DNA of 18,103 nucleotides from JBEHWX01 sp048498995 (GTDB lineage Bacteria > Bacteroidota > Ignavibacteria > OLB7). The stretch spans positions 1-18,103 of the forward strand of contig JBEHWX010000113.1 in assembly GCA_048498995.1 (NCBI GenBank), read 5' to 3'. The notes under the pieces were generated by a model. That model had not been told where the DNA came from and did not search any database. It worked only from the letters and a program-made list of their open reading frames with translations. How positions within the stretch are numbered: the stretch's first letter is position 1; every line of letters begins with the position of its first letter. The translations under genes were made by a program, and so were the position numbers. Positions 7,640 to 14,108 of the stretch are shown piece by piece.

Positions 7640-9031
7640 TCAGTCGAGCTCGGCGTCGATGGCGTGGCCGTGATCGAGCTCGATCACGCCATCCCCAGCC
7701 TTGCGGAACTCGATCAGGCCGCGGTTGTTCAGCTCGACGATCACCGTGTCGCCGGCCAGGAACACCCCTTCCAGAAGCATGCTCGACAGTGGGTTGATGA
7801 GCTGGCGCTGGATCACCCGCTTGAGCGGTCTGGCGCCGTAGCTGATATCGTACCCGAGCTTGGCGATCCAGTCCTTGGCCTCCTCGGTGATCTCGAAGCT
7901 CACGTTGTTCGCCTTCAGCAGCCGTCCCACCGCGTCGAGCTGGATGTCGACGATATGCCGGATCTCCTGCTCGGTCAGCGGCTTGAAGACGATGATGTCG
8001 TCGACGCGGTTCAGGAACTCCGGGCGGAGCTGCTGGCGGAGAAGCTCGACGAGCTTGAGCCGGAGCTCTCCCATGATCGACTCCCGGTTCTCCGGCGTGA
8101 GGGTGCTCAACCGCTCCTGGATCAGGTGCGAGCCGAGGTTCGAGGTCATGATGATGATCGTGTTCTTGAAGTTCACCACATGCCCCTTGCTGTCGGTGAG
8201 GCGTCCCTCGTCGAGCACCTGGAGGAGGATGTTGAACACTTCCGGGTGCGCCTTCTCGATCTCGTCGAGCAGGACCACCGAATAGGGATGCCTGCGGACC
8301 GCCTCGGTGAGCTGGCCCCCTTCCTCGTAGCCGACATAGCCGGGAGGGGCGCCGATCAGGCGGGAGACGGAGAACTTCTCCATGTACTCCGACATGTCGA
8401 TGCGGACCATCGCGCGCTCGTCGTCGAAGAGGAACTCGGCCAGGGCGCGCGCCAGCTCGGTTTTGCCGACGCCGGTGGTGCCGAGGAAGATGAACGAGCC
8501 GATCGGCCGGTTCTGATCCTGAAGTCCGGCGCGGGAGCGGCGGATGGCGTTGCTGACGGCGGTGACCGCCTCGTCCTGCCCGATCACCCGCTCGTGGAGC
8601 CGATCCTCCATCCGGACCAGCTTGGTCCGCTCGCTCTCCATCAGCCGCGAGACCGGGATGCCGGTCCACTTGGCGATCACCTCCGCGATGTCCTCGCTGT
8701 CGACCTCCTCCTTGAGCATCCGCTTGGCGCGCTGCGCCGCCTCCAGCCGGTCGTTGGTCTCGGCGAGCTGCTTCTCGAGTTCGATGATCTTTCCATAACG
8801 TATCTCGGCGACCTTCGCCAGATCCCCCATCCGCTCGGCGTTGGCGGCCTCGGTCTTGAGCTCCTCGATCTGGCTCTTCATGGAGCGGAGGGAGCCGATC
8901 AGCTCCTTCTCCAGCTGCCACTGCGCCTTGAGCTGGCTCCGCTGCTCGTTGAGCTGCGCGAGCTCGTGTTCGATCTCCTGCAGGCGACTCCTGGTCGCCG
9001 CCAGCGTGTCCGTATGATCTGTTTTTGCCAT
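7640..9031 (-). CDS. clpB: ClpB-like Hsp100 protein lacking the N-domain and first ATPase domain
   Basis: The 463-residue product equals only the second half of ClpB (normally about 850-870 residues). A charged coiled coil (about 10-108) matches helices of the ClpB middle domain, including GDLAKVAEIRYGKIIELEKQL. It is followed by EVIAKWTGIPVSRL and a complete second AAA+ module. The module has Walker A GTTGVGKT (184-191), pore loop GYVGYEEGG (231-239), Walker B VVLLDE (252-257), sensor 1 TSN (296-298), arginines in RPEFLNR (336-342) and sensor 2 GARPLKR (399-405). Family ClpB is a hexameric disaggregase working with DnaK. The ATG at 9031 is forced: an in-frame TAG lies at 9065-9067 with no other start between. 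No N-domain or NBD1 coding is visible upstream. It may be a real single-ring variant, a half of a split ClpB, or a decaying fragment with an intact frame. Confidence 0.85.
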   Translation of the reverse strand: MAKTDHTDTLAATRSRLQEIEHELAQLNEQRSQLKAQWQLEKELIGSLRSMKSQIEELKTEAANAERMGDLAKVAEIRYGKIIELEKQLAETNDRLEAAQRAKRMLKEEVDSEDIAEVIAKWTGIPVSRLMESERTKLVRMEDRLHERVIGQDEAVTAVSNAIRRSRAGLQDQNRPIGSFIFLGTTGVGKTELARALAEFLFDDERAMVRIDMSEYMEKFSVSRLIGAPPGYVGYEEGGQLTEAVRRHPYSVVLLDEIEKAHPEVFNILLQVLDEGRLTDSKGHVVNFKNTIIIMTSNLGSHLIQERLSTLTPENRESIMGELRLKLVELLRQQLRPEFLNRVDDIIVFKPLTEQEIRHIVDIQLDAVGRLLKANNVSFEITEEAKDWIAKLGYDISYGARPLKRVIQRQLINPLSSMLLEGVFLAGDTVIVELNNRGLIEFRKAGDGVIELDHGHAIDAELD

Positions 9032-9059
9032 GATTGAATGCGTTTGACTGACAACTACA

Positions 9060-9080
9060 GGCGTCTACGAACCGGACGCC
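9060..9080. promoter_or_regulatory. Inverted repeat upstream of the clpB-like gene
   Basis: GGCGTC-N9-GACGCC lies 29-49 bases upstream of the minus-strand ATG at 9031. The nine-base spacer recalls CIRCE elements of the HrcA heat-shock regulator, but the arms do not match the CIRCE sequence (TTAGCACTC/GAGTGCTAA). It could be another operator or simply a leader hairpin. Confidence 0.25.
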
Positions 9081-9319
9081 GGGTTATTGCACGGCCGCGC
9101 GCGGCATGGCGCGCGGCGGCCGATACGGATGCCCGTCCGACGACGCCGTGGATGGCGCCTCGGATGGTACCGTGGACGGCGCCCCCGGAGGGGGACATGC
9201 GCGGGGCTCGCACTTGATCGGCGTGATATTCGTTCATTACATCGGCGCTCAATCTACAGAAATGCTCCGATCCGTCTCGGTAATCGGGGCATCCGGTGGC
9301 GGGCGTCCGGTTGTGACGG

Positions 9320-9350
9320 TTGTTCACATACCCGCAGTTCGATATCTTTG
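9320..9350 (+). promoter_or_regulatory. Bacteroidota-type promoter of plsY-gpsA
   Basis: TTG at 9320-9322 is separated by 20 bases from TATCTTTG at 9343-9350, an exact match to TAnnTTTG. Predicted transcription start is near 9357, which leaves a leader of about 84 bases before the plsY ATG. Confidence 0.65.
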
Positions 9351-9440
9351 CGCCGCCTTTCATCGCGGCTCATCCCGACGACACGATCGTAGATGGGGAG
9401 CCCCCGCGGCCTTACCTGACCGAAGAGAGTACTCATCTCA

Positions 9441-10115
9441 ATGCAGATCATCCTCATCATTCTTGTCGCGTATCTGATCGGCTCGATTCCGACGGCGGTC
9501 ATCATCAGCAAGCTGTTCTTCGGCTTCGATATCCGACAGAAGGGAAGCGGCAACATGGGGAGCACCAACGCCTTTCGCATCCTCGGCTGGAAGGCGGGAC
9601 TGGCGGTGCAGCTCATCGATATCGTCAAGGGCTTCGCGGCGGTCGCCGCCGCCGTGGCCCTGTTCAACGGACCCCTTCCGTTTCCGAACGCGACCCCGTT
9701 CGAGGATATCACGGTGGTCAAGGCGATCGCCGGCACCGCGGCGGTGATAGGGCATATCTGGACCGCGTTCGCCGGCTTCAAGGGGGGCAAGGGGATCAAT
9801 ACCGCGCTCGGCATGCTGATCGGCATCGCGCCGGTCGAGGTGGCCGTCGCCGCCGGAATCTTCCTGCTGGTGGTCTTCGCCTCAGGCTACATCTCCCTCG
9901 GCTCGATCATCGCGGCCGTCTCGCTGCCGACGACGATGGTGGTCCGCTACAACATCTTCCACGCGGATATCGAAGGCTATCACACGCTGATCTTCTTCTG
10001 CATCGGGCTTGCGCTGCTGCTGATCTACGCGCACCGCGCCAACATCAGACGCCTGGCCGAGGGGCGGGAGAACCGCTTTCAGAAGCTTCGACTCCTCAAG
10101 TTTCTCAACCGTTGA
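9441..10115 (+). CDS. plsY: Acyl-phosphate:glycerol-3-phosphate acyltransferase PlsY
   Basis: PlsY transfers an acyl group from acyl-phosphate to sn-glycerol-3-phosphate, the first acylation in bacterial phospholipid synthesis, in the inner membrane. The 224-residue product has the hydrophobic, multi-spanning profile of the family. Its three cytoplasmic loops carry the expected motifs: GSIPTAVIISKLF followed by RQKGSGNMGSTNAFR (motif 1, about 14-47, where GSGNIGATN is usual), GHIWTAFAGFKGGKGINTALG (motif 2, about 109-130), and a last loop with ANIRRLAEGRENR after the final membrane segment. The length is slightly above the usual 200-215 because of the basic C-terminus. The stop lies five bases before the gpsA ATG. 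That links the enzyme that makes its substrate to the enzyme that uses it. Confidence 0.93.
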   Translation: MQIILIILVAYLIGSIPTAVIISKLFFGFDIRQKGSGNMGSTNAFRILGWKAGLAVQLIDIVKGFAAVAAAVALFNGPLPFPNATPFEDITVVKAIAGTAAVIGHIWTAFAGFKGGKGINTALGMLIGIAPVEVAVAAGIFLLVVFASGYISLGSIIAAVSLPTTMVVRYNIFHADIEGYHTLIFFCIGLALLLIYAHRANIRRLAEGRENRFQKLRLLKFLNR

Positions 10116-10120
10116 CGCCG

Positions 10121-11119
10121 ATGACCGTTGGCTTCGTCGGTGCCGGAAGCTGGGGAACGACCCTGGCAATCTACCTGGCCGAGCTCGGCCACGAGGTCCT
10201 GCTCTGGGGAAACGGCGCCGAACAACGGCGCCGTCTTCGTCAGGAGCGGGTCAATGCCGCCTACCTGCCGGGAGTCCCCTTCCCGACGGGTCTCACCATT
10301 GTCGATGATGTCGCCGAGGCGTGCGCCGCCCCGGTGGTCGTGATCGCCACCCCGACCCAGTTCATCCGATCGAGCCTCGCCGGAATCTCGCCGGAGCAGC
10401 TCGGCAAGAGCATCGTCGTCAGCGTCTCGAAGGGAATCGAGCGGGGGACGCTGCTGCGCATCAGCCAGCTGGTGGCCGAAACGCACGGGATCACCGAGGA
10501 CCGGTTCGTCTGTCTCTCCGGGCCGAGCCACGCCGAGGAGGTCTCGCGCAAGCTGCCGACCACGGTCGTCGCCGCCGGCGGATCGCTCTCCTCCGCGCTG
10601 CTGGTGCAGGAGCTCTTCAGCTCCGACTCCTTCCGCGTCTACACCAGCGACGATCTGCTCGGGGTGGAGCTCGGAGGAGCGCTCAAGAACGTCATCGCCG
10701 TCTGCGCCGGCATCACCGACGGGCTCGGCTACGGCGACAACACGAAGGCCGCGCTGATCACCCGCGGCCTGGCCGAGATCACCCGTCTCGGCGTTGCCAT
10801 CGGCGCGCATCCGCAGACGTTCAGCGGACTCTCCGGGCTCGGAGATCTGGTCGTCACCTGCTTCAGCCGGCACAGCCGGAACCGGTTCGTCGGCGAGGAG
10901 CTCGGCCGGGGACGGAAGCTCTCCGACGTGATCGACGAGATGAGCATGGTCGCCGAGGGGGTCACGACCACCGAATCCGCCTTCCAGCTTGCCGCCCGCG
11001 TCGGCGTCGAGATGCCGATCATCCAGCAGGTCCATCGGATCCTCTTCGAGGGGAAGGATGCCCGCGAGGCCACGCGCGACCTGATGCGGCGCGAGACGAA
11101 GCACGAGATCTGGATGTAG
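10121..11119 (+). CDS. gpsA: NAD(P)-dependent glycerol-3-phosphate dehydrogenase GpsA
   Basis: GpsA reduces dihydroxyacetone phosphate to sn-glycerol-3-phosphate for phospholipid synthesis in the cytoplasm. The 332-residue protein has the Rossmann glycine motif GAGSWG (7-12), ATPTQF (76-81), SVSKGIE (101-107) and SGPSHAEEV (133-141). The catalytic lysine sits in GGALKNV (Lys189). The helical substrate domain includes GYGDNTKAALITRG and the SRNRFVG loop (252-258). The length is typical. The ATG at 10121 lies five bases after plsY and the protein starts right at the first strand (MTVGFVGAG). The open frame continues upstream, but those codons only shadow plsY. Translational coupling to plsY is likely. 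Confidence 0.95.
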   Translation: MTVGFVGAGSWGTTLAIYLAELGHEVLLWGNGAEQRRRLRQERVNAAYLPGVPFPTGLTIVDDVAEACAAPVVVIATPTQFIRSSLAGISPEQLGKSIVVSVSKGIERGTLLRISQLVAETHGITEDRFVCLSGPSHAEEVSRKLPTTVVAAGGSLSSALLVQELFSSDSFRVYTSDDLLGVELGGALKNVIAVCAGITDGLGYGDNTKAALITRGLAEITRLGVAIGAHPQTFSGLSGLGDLVVTCFSRHSRNRFVGEELGRGRKLSDVIDEMSMVAEGVTTTESAFQLAARVGVEMPIIQQVHRILFEGKDAREATRDLMRRETKHEIWM

Positions 11120-11193
11120 ACTCCGATCTCGGTGCCCAATCGCTCCTCCGCGCTCGGGGCCGGCCTCCCGCATCTTCCCGTCTCTTCCGACCT

Positions 11194-12465
11194 ATGTGGC
11201 TTCTCCTGTATCGAACCCTTTTCCGTCCGGCGCTTCAGGTGGCGATGCGCGGCGCGGCGCTCCTGTCGCCGAAAGTGGCGCGCGGGGTGGCCGGCCGTCG
11301 GGAGTGGCGAGGGCAGCTCGCCCGGCTTCCGCGCCCCGAGCCCGGAAGGCTCCGCGTGCATGTCCACGCCGCGTCGGTCGGTGAGTTCGAACAGGCCAAA
11401 CCGATCATCGAGCGCCTGCGCGCGCTCCGGCCCGATACCGTGGTCACCGCCTCCTTCTTTTCGCCGAGCGGATACGAACAGCAGGGGAAATGGGAGCATC
11501 TCGCCGCCGCCAGCTACCTCCCGGAGGAGCGCGCCGGCGAGATGCGTGCGTTCCTGGATCGCGTGGCGCCGGACCTGCTGCTGATCGTCCGGTACGATCT
11601 CTGGCCGGAGCTGCTGGTGGAGGCGGAGAACAGGAAGATTCCGACGGTGCTCGTCTGCGGCGTGCTCCGCGCCGGCACCGCGCGCTTCCGTCCGGTGATC
11701 CGGGGCTTCTTCCGCTGGCTCTACTCGCGGCTCTCGCTGATCCACGTGGTGGAGGAGGCGGATGCCTCGGCGCTGGCCGCTCTCGGGGTCGACGTGCCGC
11801 GCGAGGTGAGTGGCGACACCCGCTACGACCGGGTGGTGGAGCGGGCGCTCGCGCCGGTCGAGCTGCCGTGGCTCGACCCCGCGCTGGTGGCCGGCAGAAC
11901 CATCCTGGTGGCCGGCAGCACCTGGCCGCCGGACGAGGAGCGGCTGGCGGCGCTGAACGATCTGCCGGGGATTCTTCCGGTGATCGTTCCGCACGAGCCG
12001 GACGCCGCGCACGTCGAGGGAGCGCTGGCGAGATTTCCCGGCGCGGTGACTCTCTCGGACATCGAGCGGAGGGAAGCCGGCGCCGCGCCGCGCGCGATCG
12101 TGATCGACAGGACCGGCCTCCTTTCGGCGCTCTACCGTATCGGGGAGATCGCCTATGTCGGGGGGGCATTCGGCGAGGGGGTCCACTCGGTGCTCGAGCC
12201 GGCCGCCTACGCGCTGCCGGTCTTCTCCGGACCCGGCATCGAGCGCTCGCGCGACGCGGTGGCGCTGGAGCGGGAAGGAGGGCTCACGGTGATCCGCGCC
12301 GGGGAGGAGCTTCGGCGGGAGGTGGAGCGGCTTGTCGGGGAGCCGGAGCGGCGACGCGAGCTCGCCGGGCGCGTGGAGCGCTTCGTGCGGGAGAACGTGG
12401 GGGCCACGGGGCGGATCGTCGACTCCCTGGGCCGCCACGGATGGCTGGAAGCCGGCCCCAGGTGA
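11194..12465 (+). CDS. waaA: 3-deoxy-D-manno-octulosonic acid (KDO) transferase WaaA
   Basis: WaaA is a GT-B glycosyltransferase at the inner membrane that moves KDO from CMP-KDO to lipid IVA. The 423-residue product starts with a short hydrophobic anchor (MWLLLYRTLFRPAL). It then has the acceptor-domain motif HAASVGEFEQAKPII, in which Glu64 corresponds to the proposed catalytic base. RYDLWPELL follows in the position of the ETELWPN motif of proteobacteria and resembles the Bacteroidota form. The donor-domain motifs are SGDTRYDRV, AGSTWPPDEE and YVGGAFGEGVHSVLEPAAYALPV, ending FSGP. The gene follows gpsA by 74 bases with no visible terminator, so it may belong to the same transcript. Whether it adds one or two KDO units cannot be told from sequence. 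It shows the organism makes KDO-containing LPS. Confidence 0.93.
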   Translation: MWLLLYRTLFRPALQVAMRGAALLSPKVARGVAGRREWRGQLARLPRPEPGRLRVHVHAASVGEFEQAKPIIERLRALRPDTVVTASFFSPSGYEQQGKWEHLAAASYLPEERAGEMRAFLDRVAPDLLLIVRYDLWPELLVEAENRKIPTVLVCGVLRAGTARFRPVIRGFFRWLYSRLSLIHVVEEADASALAALGVDVPREVSGDTRYDRVVERALAPVELPWLDPALVAGRTILVAGSTWPPDEERLAALNDLPGILPVIVPHEPDAAHVEGALARFPGAVTLSDIERREAGAAPRAIVIDRTGLLSALYRIGEIAYVGGAFGEGVHSVLEPAAYALPVFSGPGIERSRDAVALEREGGLTVIRAGEELRREVERLVGEPERRRELAGRVERFVRENVGATGRIVDSLGRHGWLEAGPR

Positions 12466-12500
12466 AAGAAACGCTCACGGGACGCGCCCCTGCGATTTTC

Positions 12501-12508
12501 TATCTTTG
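12501..12508 (+). promoter_or_regulatory. Bacteroidota-type -7 element upstream of larC
   Basis: TATCTTTG at 12501-12508 is identical to the plsY -7 box and fits TAnnTTTG, but no TTG is present 19-21 bases upstream. The larC ATG follows 25 bases later, so the leader would be very short. Confidence 0.4.
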
Positions 12509-12533
12509 CAGCTTTCTCGACGGAATCTGACGC

Positions 12534-14060
12534 ATGCGAATAGCGTATTTCGACTGTTTTGCGGGAATCAGCGGCGACATGGCGGTCGGTGCCCTCCTGG
12601 ACGCCGGGGTGCCCCTCAGCGTGGTGGAGGATGGGCTCGTCGCGCTCGGGCTGCCGGCCGATCGCGTTCGGGTGCGGACCCGGTCGATCGTCCGGAGCCA
12701 GATCCACGCGACCAAGTTCGACGTCGTGATCGACGGCCGGGCCGAGGCGCCGCCGGAAGACGCGCATGCGCACGATCACGGACACTCGCACGATCACGGG
12801 CACTCGCATGCGCACGGCCACGATCATGCGCACCCGCATGATCACTCTCACGGGCACGACCACTCCCACGAGCACGGGCACGACCACTCCCACGAGCATG
12901 GTCATGACCACGATCACGGCCACTCCCATGATCATTCCCACGAGCATGATCACGCTCACGAGCACCATGGGAATGGGCATCATCATGGCCACGCCCATGA
13001 GCACTCGCACGATCATCATGGTCACTCGCACGACCATGCCCATGATCATGGTCACTCGCACGATCACGAGCATCGGAGCCACGCCGAGATCGTGGCGATG
13101 ATCGACCGGAGCGGGCTGTCGGCCGGGGTGAAACAGCGCGCGCGGAGCATCTTCGCCGCGATCGCCGTGGCCGAGGCGCGCATCCACGACATGGAGATCG
13201 AACAGGTGCACTTCCACGAGGTCGGCGCGCTCGATTCGATCGCCGACATCGTCGCCGTGGCGCTTTGCCTTGAACATCTCGGGGTCGAGGAAGTATACTC
13301 CTCGGTCGTTCCCCTCGGATCGGGTGGGATGATCCGGACGCAGCACGGCATGATGCCGCTGCCGGCGCCGGCCACGCTCGAGATCCTGAAGGGATATCCG
13401 ACCCGCCTTACCTCGCTCCCCTTCGAGCTGACCACGCCGACCGGCGCCGGCATTCTGAAGGCGCTCTCGCGCGGGACCCTCTCGGCCGAGGTCTTTCATG
13501 CCCGCCGCGTCGGCTTCGGCGCCGGAACCCGGGAGCTCCCCGATCGTCCGAATCTTCTCCGGGTGATCGTCGGCGACATGGTCGCCGAGGAGGAGCAGGA
13601 TGTCGTGACCGAGATCGAGGCGAACATCGACGATCTGAACCCGCAGGTCTACCCCTATCTGATCGAGCGGCTGCTGGAGAGCGGCGCGCTCGAGGCCTTC
13701 ATCACGCCGGTGATCATGAAGAAGGGGCGCCCCGGGATGCTTCTGACGGTGCTGGCCCCGGCCGGAGCCCTCGACGATCTTACCGAGGTGATCTATCGGG
13801 AGACGACGACCATCGGCGTCAGATACGCCGAGCGGAAGCGCCGGAAGCTCCCGCGCGAGGAGGTGGTGATCCCGACCGAGTTCGGGGCGGTCCGCATGAA
13901 GCGGATCGCGGGGGAGGGAGGAGCCAGGCTCGCGGCCGAATACGAGGAGGCCCGCCGGATCGCGCGCGAGCGCGCCCTGCCGCTGCGGGTCGTGCTCGAC
14001 CGGCTGGAGGAGACCGCGCGGCACTATCTGGCCGCCGGACGGGACCGGAGCGGCTCCTGA
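12534..14060 (+). CDS. larC: LarC-type nickel-pincer cofactor biosynthesis protein with a giant His-rich insert
   Basis: LarC inserts nickel into the pyridinium-bisthiocarboxylate mononucleotide made by LarB and LarE, giving the nickel-pincer nucleotide used by lactate racemase and related enzymes; it uses CTP. The 508-residue product carries the N-terminal signature YFDCFAGISGDMAVGALLDAG (5-25), the central EQVHFHEVGALDSIADIV, then YSSVVPLGSGG and ELTTPTGAGIL. The C-terminal half includes EANIDDLNPQ and ITPVIMKKGRPGM. It is one uninterrupted frame, unlike the LarC1/LarC2 frameshift gene of Lactiplantibacillus. Residues 78-183 are an insert made almost only of His alternating with Asp, Gly, Ser, Ala and Glu. 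It holds 54 histidines and is expected to bind nickel. No larA, larB or larE is in the window. The ATG follows a likely -7 box. Confidence 0.9.
   Translation: MRIAYFDCFAGISGDMAVGALLDAGVPLSVVEDGLVALGLPADRVRVRTRSIVRSQIHATKFDVVIDGRAEAPPEDAHAHDHGHSHDHGHSHAHGHDHAHPHDHSHGHDHSHEHGHDHSHEHGHDHDHGHSHDHSHEHDHAHEHHGNGHHHGHAHEHSHDHHGHSHDHAHDHGHSHDHEHRSHAEIVAMIDRSGLSAGVKQRARSIFAAIAVAEARIHDMEIEQVHFHEVGALDSIADIVAVALCLEHLGVEEVYSSVVPLGSGGMIRTQHGMMPLPAPATLEILKGYPTRLTSLPFELTTPTGAGILKALSRGTLSAEVFHARRVGFGAGTRELPDRPNLLRVIVGDMVAEEEQDVVTEIEANIDDLNPQVYPYLIERLLESGALEAFITPVIMKKGRPGMLLTVLAPAGALDDLTEVIYRETTTIGVRYAERKRRKLPREEVVIPTEFGAVRMKRIAGEGGARLAAEYEEARRIARERALPLRVVLDRLEETARHYLAAGRDRSGS
12765..13082 (+). repeat. Histidine-codon repeat tract inside larC, including a 24-bp tandem duplication
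   Basis: This stretch encodes residues 78-183, with His at nearly every second position. CAC and CAT codons alternate with GAC/GAT, GGC, TCC/TCG and GAG. Within it, a 24-base unit is repeated exactly at 12851-12874 and 12875-12898, so the tract has partly grown by tandem duplication. The reading frame stays open throughout. Confidence 0.85.
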
Positions 14061-14108
14061 CCGATTGAACGAAGCACGTCGCAATTCTCACACATAACAT
14101 TCACTCCG

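Larger units (their letters stand above)
9032..9440. other. Divergent intergenic region between clpB-like and plsY genes
   Basis: This 409-base region holds no convincing gene. Near the clpB side is an inverted repeat, GGCGTC (9060-9065) with GACGCC (9075-9080) and a nine-base spacer. It is followed by a very GC-rich, self-complementary stretch at about 9092-9121. An imperfect 24-base-period repeat has CCGTGGATGGCGCC at 9146-9159 and CCGTGGACGGCGCC at 9170-9183. The plsY promoter lies at 9320-9350. Translation of either strand gives arginine-rich, low-complexity peptides with no family resemblance. Confidence 0.6.

Noticed and set aside
7547..9037. 496-codon open frame on the plus strand
   Set aside because: Antisense to the ClpB-like gene, which has unmistakable AAA+ motifs; the antisense product matches nothing.
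9032..9440. Remnant of ClpB N-domain or NBD1 upstream of the truncated gene
   Set aside because: No Walker A, pore-loop or other NBD1 motif was found by eye in the minus-strand frames.
9320..10120. Upstream extension of the gpsA frame
   Set aside because: These codons shadow plsY, and GpsA begins naturally at the first Rossmann strand at 10121.
12534..14060. Programmed frameshift splitting larC as in Lactiplantibacillus
   Set aside because: Both halves are in one uninterrupted frame here.
12207..14084. Long minus-strand frame with a striking Met/Val/Ile-rich hydrophobic stretch
   Set aside because: The stretch is the complement of the alternating histidine codons of larC, not a membrane protein.
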